Source: Paramecium sonneborni (lineage: Eukaryota; Ciliophora; Oligohymenophorea; Peniculida; Parameciidae). From it: DNA of 64,000 bases. The notes under the pieces were generated by a model that made no database searches, had not been told where the DNA came from, and worked only from the letters and a program-made list of their open reading frames with translations. The DNA is taken from contig CAJJDN010000095.1 in the NCBI GenBank assembly GCA_905182985.1, positions 143,885 through 207,884 on the forward strand. Direction: 5' to 3'. This document shows, piece by piece, positions 35,523 to 47,774 of the stretch. How positions within the stretch are numbered: the first letter of the stretch is position 1; each line of letters opens with the position of its first letter. The position numbers and the translations under genes were made by a program.

Positions 35523-36087
35523 TCATATTTATATTATTCTTACAATCAAAAATGCAAATGGGATAAAACTTAAATTAACTAACACTAATGAATTCATTTT
35601 CCATTAATCACCCAAAATTATTGTATGCAATTCTAATTATAAAAATAAACCTGTTAAGAACAACTAATTATTCACTTTTAAATATTACATATGAACAAAT
35701 TTATATCCATTTGTAAAATGAAAATATTTAAGCATAAATTCCTACAAATGTGTTATATTTTAAGATTTTATCTATTTTCTTTATCACCAAAACAGTTGTG
35801 AAGTTTTTTACTATTTTAAATATTCCACTCAATAACACAATCCAATATAATTATTAATCTTCAATGTGTTAAAGGATTATTGAAAATAATAATATATTCT
35901 TGCAAATTGATTACATTGATTTTGAACAAATCCATTTTGTCTTTTCAGTTGTTGGACCAGCGATTATCATTTCTATTATAAACACTCCTATCAACTCAAA
36001 AAAAATAATCGTGTTATCATTTTATGACAAAAATTTACCAAATGCTAAAAGCCCTATTTATATGAATTGGAGCAAAATTGTTATCAT
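35523..36087 (-). CDS. Small four-helix membrane protein, copy 3
   Basis: 179 residues with one 25-nt intron that restores the last helix. Recognisable blocks: FELIGVFIIEMIIAG (compare VSLGVIEIVLLAY in copy 2), LYWIVLLSGIFKIVKNFTTV, VIKKIDKILKYN (compare IFKKIEILLYV), and a final helix MNSLVLVNLSFIPFAFLIV. The N-terminal 25 residues are hydrophobic and could instead belong to an unrecognised intron. More diverged than copies 1 and 2. The start is 102 bp from the divergent MORN gene. Confidence 0.7.
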
Positions 36088-36189
36088 ATTTAATTAATTA
36101 ATAATAAATAAACATTTTCAATTAAATATTATCATTATTTATTTAAGACATAAATAACAAATTAAAATAGTAAGGTTTTAATTCCTTAT

Positions 36190-37771
36190 ATGATGTAATC
36201 CGATTATAAGCCAAAAAAGAAAATTTCCAAATTATATTGCTTAAATAATCATTTCAATTTTTATGATAGCAACTATTTTACGTAAAAAGAGATTATTGGA
36301 GTTTGTACAAAATTAGAATGTAAAGAAAAACTAGTTTGTGATGAATGTAAAGATACCAATCATTAAGATCATATTGAACTGATAAAAACCTATGAATAAT
36401 TACAAGACTATTTTAAGCATTCTTATAGTGCTATATCTACTGTCAACATTGAGGCCTTATAAGAATAATTTATTTTACTTTAATAATAAGTTTTGGATTA
36501 TATTAATAAACTTGAAAACTAGTTTAATTTAAATTACAACTTATATAAATAACTTTAATAAATTCATGATATTATAACACTTATATAAGAAGATCGATAG
36601 CTTGAAATAACGAATGAATAATTTCATTTTTTCTTTTAATTTGCGAATTATTAGTCATTAAATTTGTGTGGATTTGAATATAAATACAAATCGTTGTAAA
36701 ATTATATGGAAACATCAATATAATGCTTAGAGAAATTAAATAAAGCATTTTAAACTTAATCTTAAGATTTCAATTTCTAACAAATAATAAATTAACATGT
36801 TAATTTAAAAAAAATAAAAGATTTTTATTTACAAAATCCTTTGAATTATTCTTAAATACCATGTGAATTAAATTTTAATAATTATGTATAGATAAAAGAA
36901 TTTTAAAACTAAAATGAAATTTATTATGGAGAAGTTGATGAAAAAAGTTAAAAACATGGAAAAGGTAAATAAAATATTATAGCAATATAGGAATTTAAAT
37001 ATAAAAAAAAGGAGATATAATATATGAAGGTATTTGGTATGAAAACTAATTAAAATGGGGTTAAAAAACCTAATTCAATGAATTATAGGAATGTGTAATT
37101 TTTAAGGGATTGATGAAAGAAAAAAAACTTAATGGTTAGGGAACTAAGATAACATCATTTGGAGAAATGTATTTAGAATATATATAAAAATAGTTATGAA
37201 GGATATTTTGTAGATGATAAACTTAATGGAGAAGGTTATTCAAAGACAAATGATGGAGAAATGTATTAATAAAAAATAAAAAAAATTAGTTATAAAGGAA
37301 ATTTTAAAGAGAATAAAAGACATGGAAAAGGAGAACTTGTTATTAATGATGAAGAATTGTAAATCTAAAATAAAATTAGGTATATTGGATCTTTCAAAAA
37401 TGGAAAAAAAAATGGAGATGGATTTTTAACTCTAAAAAATGGAGATATGTATTGAATTTATTAAATTAAGTTATTCTGGGGGATTTTAAGATGATAAATT
37501 TCATGGATAAGGTATTTATACTGTCAAAAAGGATAATTCAAGTAAAATTAATAAAATATATAGACTATAAAGGAAATTTTTAGAATAATAAAAAACATGG
37601 AAGTTTTGAAATAATTTATAATGATAATTCAATGTATAAATATATAATACTTAAAGGGAACATGGAATGTTTTAGAATGATATAAGACATGGATAGTTTA
37701 GATTATATTCCCCTAATGAATAAACACCATTGAAAGTTGTCTAATATAACAGTGGTAAAATAATAAAATGA
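36190..37771 (+). CDS. B-box-like / coiled-coil / MORN-repeat protein
   Basis: 471 residues with seven introns (26, 25, 27, 21, 22, 22 and 23 nt) and an exact frame. The N-terminus has a B-box-like cluster CTKLECKEKLVCDECKDTNH. A Gln-rich coiled coil spans about 75-250. The C-terminal half is a row of about eight MORN repeats, such as YEGYFVDDKLNGEGY and YKGNFKENKRHGKGEL, which bind membranes or the cortical cytoskeleton in other protists. Most introns interrupt successive MORN repeats at the same place, just before the Tyr that opens the repeat. A cortex or basal-body role is likely by family but not proven. Confidence 0.88.
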
Positions 37772-37831
37772 ATAAAAATTTGAATAAATTTATATTGTTC
37801 AATTAATTATTTATATAATTTTAAATTTGAA

Positions 37832-39894
37832 ATGGAAACATAATCATTTTCACCTATGTTAGATAGAGTTATGGCTTAAGAAATATAATCAGTTAGTTGG
37901 AGTAAAACTATGGATGTTTGTGCTATTCTATTTACAAATAATTAATTAGAAATATGTAGAGTTAGTGAATAATTGCAAAGAATGTTCATAATACAAGAAG
38001 AAGATAATATAAGTAACATTATTGTTGAAAGTAATTTACATACTTTTAGTTAGGTACATTTCTTGCTTATAATGTTGGAAATAAATTGTTTTTTTATCAT
38101 CTCGCTTCTCATTAAAAAATAATTCAATCTACATTAAACAAGAGTTCTGATAAAATAATATAAATGCTCTTTGCATAAGTTAATGTTAAAATTATTAAAG
38201 AACAGGAATTACAAGCAGCAATTATTCCATTATCAACAACAAATTAGTATTTCATCATTTTATTTATTTATAGAAAAAATTGGCAAAATTTATGCTTTTT
38301 AAAATAGTAATAAATAAACAATCTAATATTCTCTCTTACTAATAAATAAATTACGTATAATTTTAATGGCATTTTACATTTAGGAGAAATAGAACATAAA
38401 AACATTAATTAATTATATCAATTAGAAAATGAATTGCATTGTTTTTCAAATTCATTTGTTGAAATTTATGATATTAGTTTATTCAAACATCAATAAATTT
38501 TAGTATTAAATCTTTATTATTTAGAAATACATTTAATAATTGAGTTATTTAAATGAACTACTAAATTTTTTAAAAACTTCAATTTTATTAATTAATACTT
38601 AATTACAAGACATCTTCAAATGTTATTAATTAAATATTATTGGTCCTTTGACAGCATTTGGACTAAAAGAAACAATTAATTTCCATTTATTATTTTTTTA
38701 TTAAAAAGGACTTTGTCCTTAAGTACTTGCTCAATTCTTTCAAAAAGAACTATATAATACTAAAATTTTATAAAAAATGGATGATGTAAAATTAAATAAT
38801 TTTAATTTAAGAATATCACAAATAGTTTTAATAATATATAAGAAATAATTTAAGATTCTTTGATGAATGTCTTATCCAGAATTTTAATTATTCTAAATTT
38901 TTTTATTAAATCAAAAAATATGTATGAATTTTAAACGATATTTAATATTAGGCCATTCTATTAAGGATTGCATAAAACTCCTTTTGAAGACTTATAATAA
39001 ACAATTTAAAAGATATAAAAAGTGTTTTGTAGATTTTAAATAGAGTGTCATTAAACTAAGTTGCATCTTAGAAACCTTTTTGTTTGGTTAAATTTATGTG
39101 CTATCAAAGCTGGAAATGAATAAGAAGTGGAATGTGAAAATGTTAACTCACCTCTTAATAAAATAGAAGTAGATTTACCAAAACTATATGATTTTTTAAA
39201 AGAGAATCATTTATTTTAATTAAGAAATTTATAATGTTTCTATCAAGATAAAATAAGTAAAAAAATTAATTTTATTTAAATAGCACCAAAATCATTTTTT
39301 ACTAAAGTTCTCGTTCAGAAAAATGTAGAGTTAAGATAATCTGAAACAATTACAAAGATTTTAAAAAATGTTTTTAAGGAGAATTATCTTGAAATTTAAG
39401 AAAAATAAAATAAAATCGAATAAGAAGAAACATTTGTAACTGTTAACTCTTTGGTTCGTCAATTATAAAATTATTTAGATAAAATTGCAATAAATTTGAA
39501 ACCTTAACTTTTACATAAAATCAATATTGATCTTTCTAGTTCAATGATTAGATTTTCTGAATAATCAGAAAATTCATATGCTATATCTGTTTTAGTAGAT
39601 AATGCAATCATTCAATATACATATTAATAAAAAAGCTTCTTTCAATTGAATAAGATTTAATTTAACAATAGATATATTAAGGAGTTATAATACTTTTAAG
39701 AAAAATTAATCATCTTGAGTACAAATTAGATGGAAAATTAACTTTAATAATAATTAACAGCTTATATTTCATCGGAAGATTAGGAGATACAAAATAGATT
39801 TGATTGTCATTCAATAAAAGATTTATAAGTTAGTAAAAAAGGATTAATATCAATAATAATAGATTCTAAAAAATTAATAATTCTTTCCTTTTGA
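37832..39894 (+). CDS. ANAPC4: Anaphase-promoting complex subunit 4
   Basis: Scaffold subunit of the APC/C ubiquitin ligase that triggers anaphase. 662 residues; introns of 26, 22 and 26 nt give an exact frame. The N-terminus, MAQEIQSVSWSKTMDVCAIL, is the usual APC4 opening, followed by weak WD40-like strands (LGTFLAYNVGNKLFFYHL). The middle is helical and fits the APC4 long domain (IIGPLTAFGLKETINF, LRNLFVWLNLCAIKAGNE). The C-terminal part is beta-rich. The first intron starts GTT, unlike most here. The protein is a little shorter than the human one (about 800). Identification rests on the N-terminus and overall layout. Confidence 0.72.
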
Positions 39895-39943
39895 AAATTT
39901 ATATATATATATTAGTAATGTAAATTTATTGATTTATTTAATG

Positions 39944-40305
39944 TCAATTCTATTCTTATTGGGCTGCTTATAACTTTAATTGAGTATAAATTATTTACTT
40001 CTTTTCTCAAATCAGCAATTTCTCTCTTCAATTTAATATTTTCATCTTTAAGTTTTTCATATTCCAATTTAAGTTTGTCAACATCAATATCAACAGGTGA
40101 TCCTAAGTACTTTTTGACATAGCTGGTAATTAATTATTTAAATACTCAATTGCATTGTTTGGTTTTTCTGGTTCTTCATACAAACCTACTAGAACTCTTG
40201 TTAATTAATCAATAACACCAGCTTTTTCTAAATATTTTCTAAATTCTTCTTTCTTAGAATCAGTTGTCTAAGAAATATGATTATATAAATTACTTAGAAG
40301 CTCAT
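39944..40305 (-). CDS. MYCBP (AMY-1) homologue
   Basis: Small protein of 95 residues with three introns (26, 23 and 25 nt). The core KKEEFRKYLEKAGVIDQLTR, VLVGLYEEPEKPNNAIDYV and KKYLGSPVDIDVDKL is strongly conserved in the C-MYC-binding protein family. A short coiled coil follows (YEKLKDENIKLKREIADL), ending LQAAQQEQN. In animals the protein binds MYC and A-kinase anchoring proteins and is found in sperm flagella; in ciliates, which lack MYC, a ciliary role is more likely (inference). Convergent with APC4, 49 bp apart. Confidence 0.9.
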
Positions 40306-40340
40306 ATATAATTATTAATTATAATATCAATATTATAAAT

Positions 40341-41375
40341 TCATTTTAATTATTATTATATATTATCTATTAATGTGTTTTAGTTATTACTTGTCCATCT
40401 CTCCTTCACTTGTCCATATTCATAGAAGATAAATGTCGGAAATTCATTAATTTATAGAGAATCTGCTATAATTCTGGCCTTAATAAATTATAGATTGATT
40501 GCTTACCTTTTAACAATTCACATCATAAAAATTGATGTTACAGAGGTTTAGAGATAATTTATGAAATTATTGTTTAATAGTTTTACAATCCTCAGAATCA
40601 GTATAAAAGTTAATAATACATTATGGACTGCTTTCTATTAAACAAAAAAACATATCCCAATCTTCGATCGATGCTACATTTGTATTTGTTATTTATTATT
40701 GTTGATTCGAAATTGCTATTTATTAATGTTATTGTGATTGATGGCTTGGCTAAACCTTTAAGTTTAAAAGAACTGGTTATTATGGTTAGGGTTGCATTTA
40801 GTTAACTTATTAAGAATTCATATTTTGAAAACTTTATGATGGTTATTGTTAAGGTTAGGGTTCATTAAAATTCTCAGTTTAAGCTTCACTCTACCTATTA
40901 GTAATTTACACTATTATTGGTTTAAGCATTTATCCTAATTGAGTATTTAAAAACTCTTTTGGCAATCCTAATTTGGATAGAGAACATAGAGATTACCTAT
41001 AATATTTTCAGGAATACCTTTTCCAACTAAATAAAGTGCACATTCATTTGTAAAATTATTGCAGTTATTGGTAAACAAATCATATTTTTCCATTGTATAA
41101 TTAAAACTTATATCTCTTAAGAAAGATTCAAATTCATGTTGTGGTTTATCTGTTTCTCCTAATTCTCTTTCTTCTATTGGATATCCATATATAGTTGATT
41201 TTGGAGGTTATGCACATATGCCTCCTCCAAAATAATATTCTTTTCCATAAACTACAATTCCAGTATGCCAAATTGCTTCTATCTATTTTCCTAAAAACAT
41301 AGGAGAGAATTGTTTGGCCATTCCTTATGACAAATCATACATATTTAATATAACCTTATGCTTTTGATTATCCAT
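40341..41375 (-). CDS. PPPDE (DeSI-type) peptidase fused to a thioredoxin-like domain
   Basis: 325 residues, introns of 29 and 28 nt, exact frame. Residues 7-145 are a PPPDE cysteine isopeptidase domain: MYDLSQGMAKQFSP, the catalytic His37 in IWHTGIVVYG, YYFGGGICAQPP, and the catalytic Cys105 in FTNNCNNFTNE. Members remove SUMO or ubiquitin from proteins. A Gln-rich linker of about 80 residues follows. The C-terminal 100 residues look like a thioredoxin fold: CIINFYTDSEDCKTI, VNCQKARIIADSLQINEFPT with the cis-Pro, FIFYEYGQ. The usual CxxC is missing (DSEDC), so the fold is probably not a redox enzyme but a binding module. PPPDE-thioredoxin fusions are known in plants and protists. Confidence 0.9.
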
Positions 41376-41577
41376 CTTGAATATTTATTTTACAAAAATT
41401 AATCAACTTAAATCTCATTTTAATTCAAAATTTAATGACACTCAACATTGTTATTTAAATAAGTCTTCAAAAATCCTAATCTAACTCATTTAACTGACTT
41501 AATCATATTATATTCCCAAATATTCTTTATATATAATTAAACAGTATCTCAATAATAAATAAAATTAATTAACTGAA

Positions 41578-43813
41578 ATGAATAGAACTAGATTTGATGA
41601 GACCAACCGAAAATTTTAAGTATTTCTTTATTATATACCTTAGGAATATTAAGCTGAATTCAAAATTCCAATTTTGCCTTCAAGTTAACAAGAAAACTTT
41701 AATGCCTAAAAATTTTATTAACTTTATCCAGAAATGACACCATTCCATGCAATTAAGCCACATCAAGCCTAAGCATTTAATCCAGAGAAAACTAGACTCT
41801 ATATAGAGAGTTTATAAAAACAAAATCAAGAAATAAATTATGAATTAAGATAATAAGCTAATGATATTGTTAGCTTGTCTTAAATGGTTAATACATTGAT
41901 TGATGAAAATCGAAGTCTTTCATTATTACTTGAATAAAAAGATTAAGAAATGCATTCCATTGTTGAAACTATGACTATTAATGAAGCTGAAGAAATCTGT
42001 GATCTTAGACATTAATTAAGATTTTCAGATGATGAAAAATCAGTTCTTTTATAACATGTTAAAGAGCTAAGATAATAATTAGATGATAAAATTTAAGATG
42101 GTTTAGAATTAGATAAACAATTTCAAAATTCAAAAAAATATTGTCTTTAACTTGAACAATAAATTGAAAAATATAAGTTATCAGAAATCTCTTTATCTGA
42201 ATAAATGCAAATTCTTAAGGAAAATTGTAGAACTGAAATTGAAATCAAAAGTTCTTATCAATTTGACAATTAGAAAAAGGATAGTGTTATAACATCACTT
42301 ACATTTACAGTAGAAAAACTAAATAAATAATTGTTATAATTTTCAACAGATTATGAGAAATTATCATCTGATAAAAATGAATTGCATTCTTAGAGTAATC
42401 TTAAAATTTATGAATTAAATTAAGAATTAGATGATTTAAGTAATGAATTATAAAAATATCAAATTACAAATGATTAATTATTGAAAGAAATCAATTAATA
42501 ACATAAAGAACTTACAGAAAAGTAATTCTTTTGTGATTAATTGGCTGATTAATGTGATGATATTATGAATAAATTAATGATGGAAATTGAAAAACAAAAA
42601 AAACTATCAGACAATGAAATTAGACTATAAGAACATATTGGATAATTAAGTATATAAAATACAGAATATTATAATACATTAAAATAATAATCAGAATAAA
42701 TTAATCAATTAATTGATCAGAGCAGTGAAGATTTAAGTTTTTAAAAATAAAAATTTGATTAAACAATGTAGAAATTAAAATAAGATTATGTTAATGAATT
42801 GAAACAAAAATAATTAGAAATTTAATAACTTGAAGAAAATAATTCTTTAATTTTGAAAGAGTTAAATAATATTAAAAATGAATATGAGATACTTAAAATA
42901 GATTATGAATAAACAAAAAAAGAAATTAGTGATTATTAACAATAGAAAAGAATAATAGAATAACTTTAGTTACAAAATAGATAATAAAAATTATAATTGG
43001 AAGAAAACAAAGCTTTATTACAAGAGTTTGTATCACATAAAGGAGGAGTTTAAGCAGATATAGAAGAAAGAGATAAACATATATAAAAATTAATTAATTA
43101 AAAGGATGATAGAATTGCTGAATTAGAAAGAGATTTTTAAATGTATTATGAGAAATGTGCTTTGCTTTAATAACATTAAAAAAATAATGAACTTTTAGAA
43201 TAATAAAATTTTAATTATAGAGAAGTGAAAGAATTATTTGAATAAGAAAATGAAAGATTAAAATAAGAGATTTCTAAATTATAAACTTAAATTAATAATT
43301 ATGCAACTATTTAAAAATAATAGAAAATTAAAGCTGAAAAATAAATCCTTGAAGAAAATTAATAATTACGAAAAGAATAAAATGAAATGGCAAATGAACT
43401 TTAAAGACTTAAAGATCAATTAGCTATGAATACATTACCTTTACCTCAAAAATAACCAAGTGAAGCTGGAAGTAGAGTAAGATAAGGAGGAACCTCTTAA
43501 GATTTTTAATAGACTAAACAAAATTAAGTTTATTAATAACCATAATAATTAATATAGGTATTTATTTATATTTACAAAGCCTCCATCACCTCATCATTCA
43601 TAACATTCACATGCTCTATCAAGAAGAAATATTCAAGACTCAGATGATGGATCTGTTAAAGGAGGAGGAAATACTTAAAGCAAAAATATGCAATATTCAT
43701 TTAATGATGACCAAATGAAATAATAATAAATTTAGAGATAGAGAGAAAGAGAAAATTCTTATCATTCTAATATGTCTAATGCTCCATACAAAAAAAAAAC
43801 ATAATAATAATGA
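41578..43813 (+). CDS. Long coiled-coil protein
   Basis: 729 residues with a 24-nt intron after codon 12 and a 22-nt intron near the C-terminus; exact frame. The first 85 residues are non-helical (PEMTPFHAIKPHQAQAF). Residues about 90-620 are an almost unbroken coiled coil rich in Gln, Glu, Lys and Leu. The tail is Ser/Gln/Arg-rich (SPHHSQHSHALSRRNIQDSD). No motor or enzyme motif. Likely a cytoskeletal or basal-body protein by composition, but I do not recognise an orthologue. The 24-nt intron has a length divisible by three and no TGA, so retention would not be seen by the reading frame. Confidence 0.82.
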
Positions 43814-44643
43814 TACTATTATCAAATTATATTATTTCATTTATGTTTAGATAAAATGTTTTATTTTTCTGTTAAAACTATTTGATTTAACTAGTAAACT
43901 TTCATTTTTTTTTATTTACTTTTCATTCATTTATCGTATATGTAAAATAAGTTACAATCTTACCCATCTATTTAATAATCTATTTTTAAATTCTAAAAAT
44001 ATTGTTAAGAATCTATAATCTTTTATTTTTATTACTGAAAAAACTAAATCATTGTCTTAAATATTTTTTCTTTACCTTATATATATAAATAAAAAGCTAT
44101 CTAAACTTTTGAATTATAACTATCCTTCCTAAACCAATTTTTTAATCTTTTTACAACTTTATGTTTATATCTTTGAAAATTCAAAATAAAATTATATTCT
44201 TTTTATATGTATAAGAGTCAAAGTTATTTTATAGAGATTTAAAAACACTATTACGATCTACTTAAGTTAGTAAGAATAAATTACAAGATTTTTTTATGAT
44301 TTAAAATATTAAAAGTAGATTAGTTTCTAAAAAATTCTACTTTCTATTTTTTGGTTTTACGATTTTTTTTAATTTAAAAACTTATTAAAATTTAAACTTT
44401 GGAGAGAATATTACTTGAAAATAGAAAGATCATTTTAGAATTGTATTCATTAAATTTGCTAAAACTTATTTAAGCCTAGATTGTTTTACAAAAAGAAAAT
44501 AAAAGACCATAAATAGATTAACTAATATTTATATATATATCTATTAATTGTTAAATATATTCATAATAAAAAATCAAATATTGGAATGTTAGGATAAGTA
44601 TGCTTTAATTTTTTAAATTACAGACTCGAAAAATCTGGTACAC
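43814..44643. other. Spacer between convergent genes, no gene seen
   Basis: About 830 bp between the coiled-coil gene and RSP3. Very AT-rich; no coherent frame, RNA gene or repeat. Confidence 0.5.
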
Positions 44644-46643
44644 TCATAAAAGATTCCAATCTAATTTTAAATAGTTTAATATATACTTTTCTTTTAAAAA
44701 ATCGTAAATCTGCATTCTAGCAAATTCAATAGCTCTTTCATCATTTACAATTACTTAATCTTAAAATGAGTATTAAAAGATAGAATCAATACTTTCTCTA
44801 ACTCCTTCTTAGATTAATGGTTATTCCCCATCATAAATATCAATAATTTTTGGATCAAAATCCCATTTACCTATAGATTTAACAGGTTCCTCTATTTATT
44901 GAGGAATTTCTTACTAATTTTCAAAATCTTATGTCTGTTACTCTTGATTTTAATCTTATTGTTGTTCATCTATTAAGTGTGGAATTAATAAATTAACAAT
45001 AGCACTAATATTTTCAAATTTAGTTTGAGGTTATTTAAAGATTAAATTAATTTTTTTTTTAGCTTCAACCATATCTAAATCATGTTAAGTGATTTCAGGT
45101 ATATTCTAATCATCCTTTTTATGCTATTATTGATTAATTTATTAATCTAATAATTAAGATTCTGAATTATCATCTGTTTATGTAGGTTATTGAGGATTTA
45201 TTTACTATTCAGGTTCATCTGTTTAATTTTAAGGTTCAGTTTTTTATTTAGTTTCTTTATAATTAACAGATTTAAAGTAAATTTCAAAGAAACCATCAAG
45301 TAATTTATTTAAAATAGCTTTTCTAATATTATTTGAAAATTGTTAGGATACATAAGATGACCAAAAAGGTGACTGAGTTCTTAAGAATTCAATAGTTAAT
45401 TATTTGGCATTTTTTTCAAAAATGAATAAATCTTCATCGATTTTATTCAATGCCTCTTAAATGATAGGTTACATAACAGAATTTAGAGAAATATTAAATG
45501 AACTGCATTTATTAATTAAAATATCTATCCAAATGGTTTGAATAATGTATTCATCAATTTAATGAATTTAATCTCCTGTAATTAAATCAAGAACTTCAGC
45601 TAAAAGTAGAAATAGATCCATATGTAAAACAACTCCTTTTTAACCAATTTCAGAAATTCCTTCTTAAATATTAACTTAAAAGATAGAATTAGATAATTCA
45701 GCTTTAGAAATGGTTAGATTATAAATAGCTTATTTTTATATATCTCTTTTTTCTTTTAATGCTCTTCTTCTTCTAATTTCTATTTTTCTTTTTTTTCTCT
45801 CTTCAATTTCTATTTTTTTTTTTTCTAATTAATCTAGATGTTTTTATCTTTTTAATTATTCTTTTTAATAATATATTTAATGGTGTTAAATCAATGGGTT
45901 TTAGATATCTTCTAAAAAGGAATTCAAACGCATTTAAGAATTCTAAATTTAATCACAATTTTATTTGATTCTTTCAATAAGCCAAGGGAGTGTTTATACT
46001 TTAAGTTCAAGAAGATGATCATTTCTTAATAGTCCCAAATTTTAAAGATCATTTAAGATTCTATAATTAATTCCTTTAATAACATTTTTTGAAAGAGTTC
46101 TAGCTATAAATTTCTATTATGACAGTTTCATCTAATCTTGATATTTTTTGTGTTACAAGATTCTTCTTTCCTAAAATATAAATATTAATTTTATTACTCG
46201 TTCATCTTTTTTTCTTACATAAGCTGTTTCCATCCTTTGGGTTACAATTAATTCAGCATTTCTTTTTTTTAAAAAAGCAGCCTTTTATATTAATAATTCT
46301 TATCTTTCTGATTCTTCAATCAATTCCATTCTAGCCTATTCAAGAGATTTTCCAATCAAAACCTATAAAACTGGCTCCACTTCTAATTTATAATCAAATA
46401 AATCTGGTTCATATTCTTCTATTTATGTTTATTCATCAATTCCCTTTGGTAATGGTTTGTATTCAGGTGTTATCTTGAATATTAAATAATATATACAGGT
46501 CGATCTATATAATAATCTGGTTTAATCCTTGATTCATTATCTGGTAGATCAGTCAATTCTTCATAAATATCTTAATCTCTATATTTTGGGTGAGATACTT
46601 AAGGCTCAGCATCAAACTAATAAACTTTTGCTTGAGCTTGCAT
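44644..46643 (-). CDS. RSP3: Radial spoke protein 3
   Basis: Core radial spoke protein that anchors the spoke to the axonemal doublet and can bind protein kinase A. 649 residues with introns of 23 and 27 nt. The conserved RSP3 domain starts near residue 25: RDQDIYEELTDLPDNE, GIDEQTQIEE, LFDYKLEVEPVLQVLIGKSL, EQARMELIEESERQELL, KKRNAELIVTQRME, then ARTLSKNVIKG and LKVQTLPWLIERI. After it comes a charged helical stretch and a long C-terminal extension of about 300 residues, rich in Gln, Glu and Asp and with further helices (LAEVLDLITGDQ), that typical RSP3 proteins lack or have shorter. It diverges from a membrane protein gene across 119 bp. Confidence 0.92.
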
Positions 46644-46762
46644 AAAATATTTATTTATATAACTGATATATATTTATATTATAAGGTAATCCTTTCTCAT
46701 TAAATATAAATCCAAACTATTTTATTATTTATTAAATTCATTATCATTATTTATTATAATAC

Positions 46763-47686
46763 ATGAAAATTTTACCTTCTTAACACAGTTCTAAAAGCTT
46801 TGTTGCTTACCATTTATTATCTATTGCCACTGGAATCTATTTTATTTTACCTTTACTATTTTCATAAGTCTAATTCATTTTTTGTACCATCACTATTGCA
46901 ATCCTTGGACTATGCTAATCCTTTATATTTTACAAATTTTAGAAATTACAAATTTACATCTATACATCTCTTTTATCACTTTCACTTTCACTAACTAATA
47001 CATATACTAAAGCTTTCATTCTTGGATCATCTTTAGGATTGATCATTAATTTTCAAAATCAATTTACACAAATATTGTAATTTCAATTTTTATAAGAATG
47101 TTAATACTTTGGATTCCTTCTTTATTATTTACTTATCACCAATATTTCAATTTAATCTATTTCCATATTTACATTTATATGTGCTTCAATTATTAGATTA
47201 TTTTTATATGATCATAATTAAGATATATCAACAACTAAACCATATCCATTAAAAATTAAGTCTAAATCATAATATTTATTTATTTTAGGACAATTTGTAA
47301 TTGATTTAATATTTTTTGGAACATTATTTTTAATATATTAATTTTAAAATCAATCCATTATAGTAGCTTTGTTTTTATTGCTATTAAACAATATTTTAGT
47401 AAATTTAATACAAAATTATGAGAAGCAATTTACTTTTGCATTTCTTATTTTACAAGTAATATTTATATTTCCTATTTAGATTGTAGCCATTTTTTAATTG
47501 ATCATAATTGATATCGTAATGATCATTCCTTTTGACTTTATTATCATACTATTGTTTATTTGTAGACCAATTAATGATAATTACTTAAAAAATAGTCTTG
47601 GTTTAGAATAATATTAATTAGAAAATTCAAAATCTTTAATTATTAGTACTATATCAACAGTATTTGCAGCCCTACTGATTTTTTGA
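46763..47686 (+). CDS. Multipass membrane protein, unknown
   Basis: Intronless, 307 residues, ATG to TGA. About eight to ten hydrophobic segments from residue 15 to the end, with short loops and few charges; one basic loop at TTKPYPLKIKSKSQ. Two halves of similar layout suggest a transporter fold, but no signature (MFS, EamA, ABC, PQ-loop) is visible. The frame uses many TAA/TAG Gln codons. I do not recognise it. Confidence 0.7.
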
Positions 47687-47774
47687 TTGTAATTACATTT
47701 ATTTTATTTTACATTTAATATAAAAATACTATCTTCTTTGAATTATAATTTAGGAAATAATTAAAACAATAATT

